Positions 1 to 7,615 of a stretch of 23,817 nt of DNA are shown piece after piece. The notes below the pieces were generated by a model. It was not told where the DNA came from, searched no databases, and saw only the letters and a list, made by a program, of their open reading frames with translations. Position 1 is the first letter of the stretch, and the number at the start of each line of letters is the position of its first letter. Source of the stretch: CBDUVZ01 sp965370805 (GTDB lineage Bacteria; Hydrothermota; Tepidihabitantia; Tepidihabitantales; Tepidihabitantaceae). The stretch lies in NCBI GenBank assembly GCA_965370805.1, contig CBDUVZ010000037.1:1-23817 (forward strand), written 5' to 3'. Both the position numbers and the translations under genes were made by a program.

Positions 1-22
1 TGAGGCTAACATCAAACTCTGT

Positions 23-50
23 TTGACATAGTGAGTCTTTGTGGTAAGAC
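23..50 (+). promoter_or_regulatory. Candidate distal sigma-70-like promoter of the rpsP operon
   Basis: A perfect TTGACA lies at 23-28, followed by a 16-bp spacer and TAAGAC at 45-50 (3 of 6 matches to TATAAT, including the first two bases). Transcription from here would give a 5' leader of about 235 nt containing the dispersed repeat at 89-207. The weak -10 makes this less certain than the promoter at 237-264. Confidence 0.35.
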
Positions 51-88
51 TCCTCTCCGCTCCGGTCCTCAGCCTTGACGGCCATCAC

Positions 89-207
89 AATTCCGAATGC
101 CGAATTGCGAATGGCGAATTGCGGAATTTGGACTGCACTCTGCAATTTGCACTCTGACTTCTGCATTCTGACTTCTAACCTCTGCCTCCCGTGTCCATCT
201 GTGGTTC
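89..207. repeat. Composite dispersed repeat, copy 1 (upstream of rpsP)
   Basis: Three word families sit end to end. Positions 89-128 hold GAATGCC, GAATTGC and GAATGGC 7-mers. Positions 133-187 alternate CTGCACTCTGC and TCTGACTTCTGC-like words. Positions 191-207 hold GTGTCCATCTGTGGTT, the reverse complement of the word seen at 12007-12040 and 14615-14644. No gene is visible in 1-292. The copy lies between the two candidate rpsP promoters. Confidence 0.65.
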
Positions 208-236
208 TATCCCGGTTCCTGGGCCCGGCCCGCCTA

Positions 237-264
237 TTGACAATGTCGGCTGGCCGAGTATCGT
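237..264 (+). promoter_or_regulatory. Candidate proximal promoter of the rpsP operon
   Basis: TTGACA at 237-242, a 16-bp spacer, then TATCGT at 259-264 (4 of 6 matches to TATAAT, including T1, A2 and T6). The predicted transcription start near 271 leaves a short leader with an AAAAGGAG ribosome binding site at 278-285, before the TTG start of rpsP at 293. Confidence 0.55.
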
Positions 265-292
265 TAGGATTCAGAATAAAAGGAGAATGCCA

Positions 293-838
293 TTGGTAAA
301 GCTACGACTTAGAATTATGGGCATGCGGCATCGACGAAGCTATCGTGTCGTCGCCATTGAGTCGCGTAACGCGCGCGACGGCAGGTATCTCGAAGCGCTT
401 GGCCACTACGACCCACGCAGCAAGCAGTTGGAACTCAACATGGAGCGGGTGGAGTACTGGACGTCAAAGGGTGCCCGGCCTTCGAACACTGTCAGCGTGC
501 TGATCAAGCGCCACTTGAAGAAACAGCAGGCGGCTGCCGGGGAACCCGACATGCCGGAGGCACCGACGGTAGCGGAAATGGCTAGCGAGGCAGCCGCGGA
601 AGCGGACCTCACGCCCGAGTCGCCCGAAGCCGCAGCCGAGAAGTCCGAGGAAGCCGAAGCCCCGGCCGAGATGGCCGTTGCCGAGGCGGCCGGACCGATA
701 ACCGAAGTCGCCGAGAGCACACCACAAACCGAAAAGACGACCTCTGAACCGGAAGGCGCTGAAGCTGAGCCGCCGGTCGCATCTTCACCGGAATCCGACG
801 ACACAACATCGACCAGCAAGAACGACGCAGGAGGATAG
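293..838 (+). CDS. rpsP: 30S ribosomal protein S16 with long acidic C-terminal extension
   Basis: This is a structural component of the 30S subunit. Residues 1 to about 80 are a full S16 domain (start MVKLRLRIMG, then RSYRVVAIESR and LGHYDP). I chose the TTG at 293 because AGGAG at 281-285 is correctly spaced from it and the protein then begins like other S16 proteins; the ATG at 287 is too close to that site. S16 is normally 80-100 residues. Here about 100 more residues follow, rich in Glu, Ala, Pro, Ser and Thr, strongly acidic, with no recognisable fold and probably disordered. The gene heads the operon and stops one base before khpA begins. Short acidic tails on S16 are known in some phyla; the role of this long one is unknown. 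Confidence 0.95.
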   Translation: MVKLRLRIMGMRHRRSYRVVAIESRNARDGRYLEALGHYDPRSKQLELNMERVEYWTSKGARPSNTVSVLIKRHLKKQQAAAGEPDMPEAPTVAEMASEAAAEADLTPESPEAAAEKSEEAEAPAEMAVAEAAGPITEVAESTPQTEKTTSEPEGAEAEPPVASSPESDDTTSTSKNDAGG

Positions 839-839
839 G

Positions 840-1070
840 ATGAAAGAGCTGATCATCTACATCGCAAAGGCCCTCGTGGACCATCCCGACCAGGTGGAAG
901 TGAAGGAAATCGCCGGCGAGAAGACCTTGATTTACGAACTCCGGGTCGGACAGGGTGACCTGGGCAAAGTAATCGGCAAAGAAGGCAGAACCGCGAAGTC
1001 GATTCGCGCGATTATCAGCGCCGCCGGAATGAAGATCGGCAAACGGGCCCAGTTGGAAATCCTGGAATAG
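840..1070 (+). CDS. khpA: KH-domain RNA-binding protein KhpA (YlqC family)
   Basis: A small single-KH-domain RNA-binding protein of 76 residues, the usual size of the family. The KH signature G-K-E-G sits in VIGKEGRTAKSIR, within residues 45-60. In Gram-positive bacteria KhpA pairs with KhpB and influences cell division and RNA levels. It commonly lies directly after rpsP, as here. The AGGAGG at the end of rpsP (about 828-834) serves as its ribosome binding site. The next gene in many genomes would be rimM, but here trmD follows after about 40 bases. Confidence 0.92.
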   Translation: MKELIIYIAKALVDHPDQVEVKEIAGEKTLIYELRVGQGDLGKVIGKEGRTAKSIRAIISAAGMKIGKRAQLEILE

Positions 1071-1109
1071 CCTTCGGCCGTCCTCGTTTTCTCATTTTCG
1101 GTGCCGGCA

Positions 1110-1868
1110 ATGCAAGTTCACATCGTTTCGCTGTTCCCCGAATACTTCCGGGGGCCGTTCGAGTGCGGCCCGACCCGCATAGTCCGGGAGAAGAAAGTCC
1201 TCAACATCCAAATCGTCAATCCGCGCGACTTCACTGACGACCCGCATCGAACCGTCGACGACTACCCCTTCGGCGGCGGTGCCGGGATGGTGCTGAAACC
1301 GGAACCGCTGTTCCGGGCGGTAGAAAGCGTCCGTCACGATGATTCCTGGACTGTTCTGTTGTCGCCCCGGGGACGTCCTTTCACCCAGGCTGTTGCCCTG
1401 GAGTTCAGCCGGAAGCAGCATCTGATTCTCATCTGCGGACGCTACAAAGGCGTGGATGAGCGCGCCCGGGCCGGTCTGGCTGACGATGAGCTATCGGTCG
1501 GCGATTTCATCCTGGCCGGCGGCGAAGCAGCCGCAATCGCGGTCGTGGAATCGGTGGCCCGCCTGCTGCCCGGTGCGGTGGAGCACGTGGAGTCGGTGGC
1601 AACCGATTCTTTCTCGGCGAACCTGCTGGACGCCCCGTATTACACCCGTCCCCGGGATTTCCGGGGAATGGAAGTCCCCGAAGTGCTGGTATCGGGCGAT
1701 CATTCGGCGGTCGCCCGCTGGCGAAGGGAACAGGCACTGGCAGTGACCGCGCGCCGGCGGCCCGAGTTGCTGCACGACGAAGTACTGTCCGAAACCGAAC
1801 GACAATTCCTCCTCCGCCAACTTGGAAAGGAAATGCAAAATGGCCAAGAAGAAAGAAAAGAAGACTGA
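1110..1868 (+). CDS. trmD: tRNA (guanine-37-N1)-methyltransferase
   Basis: TrmD methylates G37 of tRNAs that read CNN codons, using S-adenosylmethionine, and so prevents +1 frameshifting. The 252 residues contain the SPOUT trefoil-knot motifs: LSPRGRPFTQ, CGRYKGVDER, then SVGDFILAGGE and ARLLPG. The C-terminal half has PYYTRPRDFRG and VLVSGDH. I chose the ATG at 1110 because the protein then begins MQVHIVSLFPEYF, matching family starts; a GTG at 1101 is an alternative. No strong ribosome binding site is visible, so it may be translationally coupled to khpA. Its last 29 bases overlap rplS. Confidence 0.95.
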   Translation: MQVHIVSLFPEYFRGPFECGPTRIVREKKVLNIQIVNPRDFTDDPHRTVDDYPFGGGAGMVLKPEPLFRAVESVRHDDSWTVLLSPRGRPFTQAVALEFSRKQHLILICGRYKGVDERARAGLADDELSVGDFILAGGEAAAIAVVESVARLLPGAVEHVESVATDSFSANLLDAPYYTRPRDFRGMEVPEVLVSGDHSAVARWRREQALAVTARRRPELLHDEVLSETERQFLLRQLGKEMQNGQEERKED

Positions 1869-2205
1869 GGCACCGCGGGCCAAACTGGAGCCCGCCGAGA
1901 TACCACCGCTTGCGCCCGGCGATACGGTTGCCGTCCAACTCCGGATTATCGAAGGCAGCAAGGAGCGTATCCAGACCTTCCAGGGAACGGTCATCAAAAT
2001 CCGGGGAGCCGGAGATGAGAAGAGCTTCACCGTCCGCAAGGTCAGCCGCGGCTACGGTATCGAGCGCATTTTTCCCTACCGGTCCCCGGTGATAGCAAAC
2101 GTGGAAGTCAAACGGCACGGCAAAGTCCGACGGGCGAAGCTGTACTACCTCCGGGATCGCACCGGCCGCAGCGCCCAGCTCAAAGAAAGAAAGGTTGCAA
2201 AGTAA
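1840..2205 (+). CDS. rplS: 50S ribosomal protein L19
   Basis: L19 is at the 30S-50S interface. The 121 residues carry the family core: PGDTVAVQLRIIEGSKERIQ, FQGTVIKIRG, FTVRKVSRGYGIERIFP and RRAKLYYLRDRTGRSA. A Lys-rich N-terminal stretch of about 20 residues precedes the core. The start at 1840 lies nine bases after a GGAAAGGA ribosome binding site at 1824-1831 inside trmD. An upstream in-frame start at 1822 would precede that site and is less likely. The gene overlaps trmD by 29 bases and rnhB by 11. Confidence 0.95.
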   Translation: MAKKKEKKTEAPRAKLEPAEIPPLAPGDTVAVQLRIIEGSKERIQTFQGTVIKIRGAGDEKSFTVRKVSRGYGIERIFPYRSPVIANVEVKRHGKVRRAKLYYLRDRTGRSAQLKERKVAK

Positions 2206-2806
2206 CCTCGACAGGAAACTGTGGCGCCACAAATCCCCTCTTTGCGGGGTAGACGAAGCCGGAAGGGGGGCGCTGGCCGGCCCGGTGGCGGCCGCCGCGG
2301 TCATCATGCCGCCGGAATGCGAGATTGCCGGAGTGGATGATTCGAAGAAGCTCTCCCCTGCCCGCCGCTCGCTGCTCAGCCGACAGATTGAGAAGCGTGC
2401 TCTGAGTTGGGCGGTATCAATGACCGGCCACCGGACTATCGACCGGGAGAACATCCTGGTTGCTACCTACCGGGCGATGCGCCGGGCAATCAGCCGACTG
2501 ACAATCACGCCGGCGCTGGTTCTCGCCGACGGCTGGACGATTCCGGACCTGAAACTGCCTTGCACCGGGGTAATCGGCGGCGACCGGCTGAGCCACTCGA
2601 TTGCCTGCGCCTCGATCCTCGCCAAAGTGCACCGCGACCAACTGATGGTCCGACTCGACCGACGCTTCCCGGGCTACGGCCTGGCTCGACACAAAGGCTA
2701 CCCCACGGCCGAGCACATCCGTGCGCTCGAACGTCTCGGCGTCTCTCCGATTCACCGCCGCACTTTCGCGCCCGTCCGACGCTGTCTCGGGAGATCGCAA
2801 TGCTGA
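2195..2806 (+). CDS. rnhB: Ribonuclease HII
   Basis: RNase HII cuts RNA in RNA-DNA hybrids and starts removal of ribonucleotides misincorporated in DNA. The 203 residues hold the type 2 RNase H motifs: CGVDEAGRGALAGPV near the N-terminus (first catalytic Asp-Glu pair), GVDDSKKLSPARR, the Asp of LVLADG, and the SIACASILAKVHRD block. The start is a TTG at 2195, eleven bases inside rplS and following the purine-rich AAAGAAAGAAAGG. The rplS-rnhB-yraN order is a common bacterial arrangement. Confidence 0.95.
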   Translation: MQSNLDRKLWRHKSPLCGVDEAGRGALAGPVAAAAVIMPPECEIAGVDDSKKLSPARRSLLSRQIEKRALSWAVSMTGHRTIDRENILVATYRAMRRAISRLTITPALVLADGWTIPDLKLPCTGVIGGDRLSHSIACASILAKVHRDQLMVRLDRRFPGYGLARHKGYPTAEHIRALERLGVSPIHRRTFAPVRRCLGRSQC

Positions 2807-3153
2807 GCCGGAAAGCGGTCGGGCAGACCGGGGAACAATTGGCGCGTGATTTCCTGACCAACAAAGGCCTCAAGGTTGTTGAAACCAATTTCCGCATGCG
2901 GCTGGGCGAAATCGATATCATCTGTCGGGACGGACCGACAGTCGTGTTCGTCGAAGTCAAGACCCGCACTTCGGATTCGTTCGGTCTCCCGTGTGAAGCC
3001 GTCGGACCGCAGAAGCAGAGACGGCTGCGGCGACTCGCGCAGGCGTACCTCGCCGGTCACCGGCTGGAATCGAGCCCGGTGCGATTCGACGTGCTGAGTA
3101 TCAGGCTCGACGCCGGCCCGCCGGTCATCGAGCACCTCATCGAGGCCTTCTGA
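2800..3153 (+). CDS. yraN: YraN / UPF0102 family nuclease-like protein
   Basis: A 117-residue member of the UPF0102 family, which has a restriction-endonuclease-like fold resembling Holliday-junction resolvases; its biochemical role is not settled. Visible motifs are GQTGEQLARDFL, the LGEIDIICRDG block with its Glu-x-Asp, and VFVEVKTRT with the Glu-x-Lys pair. Together these make up the expected PD-(D/E)xK metal site. The start ATG at 2800 overlaps the rnhB stop by seven bases and is preceded by a GGGAG site at about 2789-2793. Its stop overlaps the comM start by one base. Genomic pairing with rnhB and comM suggests a role in DNA processing. Confidence 0.9.
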   Translation: MLSRKAVGQTGEQLARDFLTNKGLKVVETNFRMRLGEIDIICRDGPTVVFVEVKTRTSDSFGLPCEAVGPQKQRRLRRLAQAYLAGHRLESSPVRFDVLSIRLDAGPPVIEHLIEAF

Positions 3154-4688
3154 TGCTCTCAAAGGTATTCTCCACGTCGGTCTTCGGGGTCGGCGCTTTC
3201 ATCGTTTCCGTGGAGACGGACGTCTCGGCCGGGCTGCCGACGTTCACTATCGTCGGCCTGCCCGACGCCGCGGTCAAGGAGTCCCAGCACCGGGTCCAGG
3301 CCGCAATCAAGAATTCCGGTTTCGCATTCCCCAACCGGCGCATCACCGTCAATCTCGCCCCGGCCGATATCAAGAAGGAAGGAGCCGCTTTTGACCTGCC
3401 GGTCGCAATCGGCATCCTGACCGCTTTCAGCGGGCTCGCCCCGGCGCCGTCGCGTAACTACGCTTTCCTCGGCGAGCTGTCGCTCGACGGGACGCTCCGC
3501 CCGGTGCGCGGGGCGGTATCGATGGCCCTGGCCGCCCGTGAAGCCGGCCTCAGCGGCCTGATTCTGCCGGACGGGAATGCCACCGAAGCCGCAATGGTGC
3601 AGAAACTCCCGGTCTACGGATTCCCGTCCCTTTCCCAGGTAGTCGATTTCCTCAAGGGTACGGTGGAAGCCAGACCGGCCAAAGTCGATGTGACGAACCT
3701 GTTTGCCAGAGCCGCCGTTCACCAGGTAGACCTGAACGAAGTCCAGGGACACGAGCACGCCAAACGGGCGCTGGAAGTTGCCGCGGCCGGCGGGCACAAC
3801 GTCCTGATGGTCGGCCCGCCCGGCAGCGGCAAGACGATGCTTGCCCGGCGGCTGCCCACTATCCTGCCCCCGCTTGAACTCGAAGAAGCGCTCCAGGCCA
3901 CGGAGATTCACAGCGTCGCCGGGACGCTCTCGCCCAGCCAGCCGCTGGTAGCAGTCCGGCCGTTCCGCTCTCCGCACCACAACGTATCGGAAGCGGGCAT
4001 GATTGGCGGCGGGACGTTCCCGCGACCCGGCGAAGTCTCGCTTGCCCACAACGGGGTCCTGTTCCTCGACGAATTGCCGGAGTTCAGACGCGACGTCCTC
4101 GAATCGCTGCGCCAGCCGGTCGAAGACGGCGAAGTCACTATCGGGCGGGCCAAAACCACATTGACGTTCCCGGCCCGTTTCATGCTCATCTGCGCCATGA
4201 ATCCGTGCCCGTGCGGGTACTTCGGCGACCCGCGCCACGCCTGCACCTGCACCCCGAACGCAATCCGGCGCTACCGCAATCGGATATCCGGCCCGCTGCT
4301 CGACCGCATCGACATCCACGTTGAAGTACCGGGCCTCAAGTACCGCGAAATGGCCGGCCGGCACTCAGGCGAGGAGTCCGCCGCGGTTGCGTCGCGGGTC
4401 GCCCGGGCCCGCCGGAAGCAGAAGGAACGCTTCGCCGGCAGCCGTCGGCCGGTCTTCGCGAACGCCCAGATGGGACCGAAGCTGATTCGTGACTACTGCA
4501 AGATAACCGCTGACAGCGATGCGTTCCTGCATACCGCAATTGACCGCCTGGGCCTGTCGGCCCGGGCCTTTCACCGGGTCCTCAAAGTCGCCCGCACGAT
4601 TGCCGACCTCGAGGATTCCGACATCATCGAGTCTTCCCACATTACCGAAGCGGTCCAGTACCGGAGCCTGGACCGGACAGACTGGTAG
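3153..4688 (+). CDS. comM: YifB/ComM family Mg-chelatase-like AAA+ ATPase
   Basis: ComM is a hexameric helicase that promotes branch migration during natural transformation in several bacteria. The 511 residues show the expected order: an N-terminal ChlI/Lon-like domain (residues 1 to about 175), then an AAA+ domain with Walker A GPPGSGKTM near residue 221 and Walker B VLFLDELPEF near residue 300. A Cys-rich segment (MNPCPCGYFGD, then CTC) and a C-terminal domain with GLSARAFHRVLKVARTIADL follow. Length matches the family. Its ATG overlaps the yraN stop in TGATG. The nucleotide-sugar dehydrogenase starts 18 bases downstream, probably co-transcribed. Confidence 0.94.
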   Translation: MLSKVFSTSVFGVGAFIVSVETDVSAGLPTFTIVGLPDAAVKESQHRVQAAIKNSGFAFPNRRITVNLAPADIKKEGAAFDLPVAIGILTAFSGLAPAPSRNYAFLGELSLDGTLRPVRGAVSMALAAREAGLSGLILPDGNATEAAMVQKLPVYGFPSLSQVVDFLKGTVEARPAKVDVTNLFARAAVHQVDLNEVQGHEHAKRALEVAAAGGHNVLMVGPPGSGKTMLARRLPTILPPLELEEALQATEIHSVAGTLSPSQPLVAVRPFRSPHHNVSEAGMIGGGTFPRPGEVSLAHNGVLFLDELPEFRRDVLESLRQPVEDGEVTIGRAKTTLTFPARFMLICAMNPCPCGYFGDPRHACTCTPNAIRRYRNRISGPLLDRIDIHVEVPGLKYREMAGRHSGEESAAVASRVARARRKQKERFAGSRRPVFANAQMGPKLIRDYCKITADSDAFLHTAIDRLGLSARAFHRVLKVARTIADLEDSDIIESSHITEAVQYRSLDRTDW

Positions 4689-4706
4689 TCCACAAAGGAG
4701 TAGCGA

Positions 4707-6026
4707 ATGGACCTGACAAACAGGATACTTGAACACAAAGCCCGGGTCGGTATCATCGGCATCGGCTACGTCGGCCTGCCGCTCTGCATCGAGATTGCCC
4801 GGGCCGGATACCCGACGGTCGGCATCGACGTTGACCGCAAGAAGGTGAAGGCAGTCCAGCGCGGCCGGAGTTTCATCGAGGACGTACCGGCGCGGGATAT
4901 CGCCGCGGTGGTCGACGACGGCCTGCTGGAAGCAACAACCGACTACAAAGCGTGCGCCAGGTGCGATATCATCAATATCTGCGTGCCCACTCCTTTCACG
5001 CCGTCCAAGGACCCGGACGTCAGCTTCATCGAGGAATCGGGCCGGCAGATTGCCCGCTACCTGAAGCCCGGCCAGCTCATCATCCTGCGCAGCACCACCT
5101 ACCCCGAAACCACCGAGAAAGTCCTGCAGCCGATTCTGGAGAAGACCGGGCTCAAAGTCGGCCGGGACTTCTTTCTTTCGTTCGTCCCCGAGAGAATCGA
5201 CCCGGGCAACAAGAAGTTCACCACCGCCACGACGCCGGTTGTAGTCGGCGGGGTCACCAGGGCCTGCACCCGTCTCACCAAGCTGTTCTACTCCCAGTTC
5301 GTGGAGAAAGTCTGTACGGTCTCGTCCCCACGGGCGGCCGAGATGTCCAAATTGCTCGAGAACATCTTCCGCAGCGTCAATATCGCCCTGGTCAACGAAC
5401 TGGCCCAGATGTGCGAGCGCATGGGGAACCTCGACATCTGGGAAGTAGTCGAAGCCGCCTCAACCAAACCGTTCGGGTTCATGCCGTTCTACCCCGGGCC
5501 CGGCATCGGCGGCCACTGCATCCTCATCGACCCCTACTATCTCGCCTGGAAGGCCCGCGAGTACGACTTCCACTCCAACTTCATCGAACTGGCCGCGGAA
5601 ACGAACGAGAGCATGCCCTACAAAGTCGCCGACCGGCTGCTCGACGTACTGGGTACCAACGGCGTGCCGTCTTCCAAAGCCCGGCTGCTGCTGCTCGGGG
5701 CCGCTTTCAAGAAGGACGTCGAAGACACCCGTCATTCGCCCGCTATCAAAGTAATGGAAATCCTGCTCGACAAAGTCCGGCGCATCGACTACCACGACCC
5801 CTACGTACCCGAGTTCGAACTCAACGGCAGGAAGCACCGGTCACGGCCGCTGACCAGGGCCGCGCTGCGCGGGGCCGACTGCGTCGTAATCCTCACCGAC
5901 CATACCTGCTTCGACTACCGGATGATTCTGAACGAGAGCAAGCTGATCCTGGATACCCGCAACGCCATCAAGCGACACGGAACAGCGAAGCTGTACACCC
6001 TGGGACACCGGCGGACGAAGAAGTAG
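4707..6026 (+). CDS. UDP-N-acetylglucosamine/UDP-sugar 6-dehydrogenase (WbpA/WecC-like)
   Basis: An NAD-dependent oxidation of a UDP-hexose (probably UDP-N-acetylglucosamine or its C2 epimer) to the uronic acid, feeding surface polysaccharide synthesis. The 439 residues have the N-terminal Rossmann motif GIGYVGLPL, a central helical domain (SKLLENIFRSVNIALVNEL), the active-site stretch PGPGIGGHCILIDP with catalytic Cys near residue 271, and a C-terminal UDP-binding domain (GAAFKKDVEDTRHSPA). The motif PFYPGPGIGGHC is typical of the UDP-HexNAc subfamily and differs from the UDP-glucose dehydrogenase at 12228-13517. AAAGGAG precedes the ATG. It abuts the convergent hydrogenase protease gene with no intergenic base. 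Confidence 0.9.
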   Translation: MDLTNRILEHKARVGIIGIGYVGLPLCIEIARAGYPTVGIDVDRKKVKAVQRGRSFIEDVPARDIAAVVDDGLLEATTDYKACARCDIINICVPTPFTPSKDPDVSFIEESGRQIARYLKPGQLIILRSTTYPETTEKVLQPILEKTGLKVGRDFFLSFVPERIDPGNKKFTTATTPVVVGGVTRACTRLTKLFYSQFVEKVCTVSSPRAAEMSKLLENIFRSVNIALVNELAQMCERMGNLDIWEVVEAASTKPFGFMPFYPGPGIGGHCILIDPYYLAWKAREYDFHSNFIELAAETNESMPYKVADRLLDVLGTNGVPSSKARLLLLGAAFKKDVEDTRHSPAIKVMEILLDKVRRIDYHDPYVPEFELNGRKHRSRPLTRAALRGADCVVILTDHTCFDYRMILNESKLILDTRNAIKRHGTAKLYTLGHRRTKK

Positions 6027-6611
6027 CTACGCGCCGGCCCACTTGCGGGCCAGGCTGACAATCGCGGGCAGGGCCTGCGCCACCGGTTCCGACAGGACTG
6101 ATTCGAGTGCAATTCCGCATCCCGATTCTCGATTTCCGAATTCCGGATTCGCACTTCGCCATTCGCACTTCGCCATTCCGCCTGGCTGAATGCCGAGCAG
6201 ATGAATCTCCCCGCTGATCCGCTGCCCGAGCATTGCGACCGTGATGCTCAGCGGCAGGGTATGAGTCGAAACCATGCTGCCGGCCAACTGGTCGATTTCC
6301 GCTCGCGGGAACAACCGGAACTCACCCGGCTCTCCTCCGAACGCACAGGCGTCGACGATGAGCACCCGGTCGGGATTCAGCTTGACGACCGGCTCGATGT
6401 AGTTCTCGGGGGCGACTCCGGCGTCAATCACCTCCACGCCTTCAAGGTCGCTCAGGGCATCGGCAACCAGACAGCCAACCGCGTCGTCTCCCTTCATCCG
6501 GTTGCCCACCCCGACAACGACACTCCTCTGTTTCTCAGTAGCTCCTGTTGTCTGCGGTCCTGCCTCTTGCGCTTTGGCTCTTGACTCTTGACTTCTTCCC
6601 GTCACGTTCAC
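6027..6611 (-). CDS. hycI: HycI-like hydrogenase maturation endopeptidase, with in-frame repeat insert
   Basis: This family trims the C-terminus of the [NiFe]-hydrogenase large subunit after nickel insertion. Visible motifs: VVVGVGNRMKGDDAVG (N-terminal, with nickel-binding acidic residues), VIDAGVAPENYI, RVLIVDACAFGGEPGEF, and STHTLPLSI with the metal-binding His, then HLLGIQP. GVAPENYI and GIQP point to the HycI branch that serves group 4 hydrogenases. After GIQP the family would continue with a short loop and a helix; here about 23 residues encoded by an ATTCG-type repeat (6111-6180) intervene before LSEPVAQALPAIV. The only nearby in-frame starts are GTG at 6611 (overlapping the TPR stop) and GTG at 6605; the first 25 residues come from another repeat. 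No hydrogenase genes are in the window. Whether this copy still works is unknown. Confidence 0.85.
   Translation of the reverse strand: MNVTGRSQESRAKAQEAGPQTTGATEKQRSVVVGVGNRMKGDDAVGCLVADALSDLEGVEVIDAGVAPENYIEPVVKLNPDRVLIVDACAFGGEPGEFRLFPRAEIDQLAGSMVSTHTLPLSITVAMLGQRISGEIHLLGIQPGGMAKCEWRSANPEFGNRESGCGIALESVLSEPVAQALPAIVSLARKWAGA
6111..6180. repeat. Dispersed ATTCG-word repeat inside the hydrogenase protease gene
   Basis: On the minus strand the segment reads GAATGGC, GAAGTGC, GAATGGC, GAAGTGC, GAATCC, GGAATTC and GGAAATCGAG-like words. These are the same as the words at 9501-9549 and 14588-14743. It is in frame and free of stops. It begins just after the conserved GIQP motif and encodes a Gly/Asn/Arg/Glu-rich, low-complexity stretch with no counterpart in the family. 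Confidence 0.75.
6554..6597. repeat. AGTCAAGAG-type simple repeat at the start of the hydrogenase protease gene
   Basis: On the minus strand the segment reads GAAGTCAAGAGTCAAGAGCC followed by AAAGCGCAAGAGGCAGG. It separates the GTG start at 6611/6605 from the first conserved residues and encodes a Gln/Glu/Ala/Ser-rich leader. This word family differs from ATTCG but is similar in style. An origin as an insertion is inferred from the lack of any family homology in this part. Confidence 0.45.
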
Positions 6612-7615
6612 CGGTCGAGCCTCGCAACCAGCTCTTTCGCTTCCCTGACGTAGTTCGGCAGCCACGGCACCTCGTCCTGGTATTCCTCCCAGTCGATAAT
6701 CTGCCGGGCGTACACCCGCACGCTGTCCGGCTGATTCAACCCGTTCCAGGCCCGCGCGACTTTGAGCCGGTTCTCGGACAGGTAGTAGCGATTGTCCGGA
6801 AACGACGCCAGGACACTCTTCTCCATCTCCCGCCCGATTGTCACGACTTGCTCGTAGTCCCCCATGTCGAAACAGACGTCCCGCATCACCCTCATGATAG
6901 TCCGGTTCCCGGGGTATCGCTCGAGCAGCAGTTCGCACTGCTCCAGGGCTTCGTCGAACCGGCGGTCCTGCCCGAGCATCCAGGCCAGCGAAAACTGAGC
7001 CGCTGGCTGGAACAGGCTCGAATCCCGGACGACTCGTCCCATCCAGTCGTATGCCTTGGACTTGGACCCGAGGATACTCAGGCCCAGCAGAAACCGGTTC
7101 CCCTGGGCGCGGAAGAACTCCACCATACCCAGGCCGAAATACGCATCGACGAGGCCGGGTTGCTGCTTCAGTGCGGCCCGCATCTCCGGCTGCACGCTGA
7201 GCATTGTCCGCAGGGCCCGCGTCCGGTTCTGTTGCCAGCTCTGGACGTTCGCCCGGTTCAGTTCGGTCATCCCGAGATAGAGATGAGCCCGGGCGTCCTG
7301 CGGGGCCGCTTTCAGTCGCACGCGGCAGGCCGCGGCCGCGCGGTCGCTCAACCGGTAGAACGAATCGATCATCGCCGGCCGGCCGGTGTCATAGATAAGC
7401 AACTGGGTAAGGGAGGCCTGCCAGAACAGACCCGCCATGTCACCGGGGTCTTCCGCCAGAATCAGACTGACCGGTGCCGCGGCCGAATCGTACTGCTGGC
7501 GGTAGCAGGCGTCAATCGCCGTACGAAATGTCTCAAACCCGGATTCCGAAACCGCCCCGGCCGTGCCGACAGCGAGCGCCACAAACAGCGCCAGCGGACT
7601 AGCAAAACACGGCAT
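6608..7615 (-). CDS. Secreted tetratricopeptide-repeat protein of unknown function
   Basis: I do not recognise a specific family. The 335 residues begin with a hydrophobic stretch (FASPLALFVALAVGTAGA) that looks like a signal peptide or anchor but lacks the usual Lys/Arg before it. The rest is helical TPR-like repeats: YDSAAAPVSLILAEDP, ARAHLYLGMTELNRANV, LVDAYFGLGMVEFFRAQGN and PAAQFSLAWMLGQDRRFDEA. The pattern Gly-Met-x-Glu-x-x-Arg-Ala is typical of exported TPR proteins in candidate phyla. The ATG at 7615 lies within a dispersed repeat and an in-frame TGA stands five codons upstream, so no earlier start exists. It sits between ridA and the hydrogenase protease in a minus-strand operon and overlaps the latter's GTG start. 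Confidence 0.8.
   Translation of the reverse strand: MPCFASPLALFVALAVGTAGAVSESGFETFRTAIDACYRQQYDSAAAPVSLILAEDPGDMAGLFWQASLTQLLIYDTGRPAMIDSFYRLSDRAAAACRVRLKAAPQDARAHLYLGMTELNRANVQSWQQNRTRALRTMLSVQPEMRAALKQQPGLVDAYFGLGMVEFFRAQGNRFLLGLSILGSKSKAYDWMGRVVRDSSLFQPAAQFSLAWMLGQDRRFDEALEQCELLLERYPGNRTIMRVMRDVCFDMGDYEQVVTIGREMEKSVLASFPDNRYYLSENRLKVARAWNGLNQPDSVRVYARQIIDWEEYQDEVPWLPNYVREAKELVARLDR

Noticed and set aside
3159..4364. A 401-codon open frame on the minus strand
   Set aside because: It is fully antisense to comM, which has intact Walker motifs and the right length. No ribosome binding site or family resemblance.
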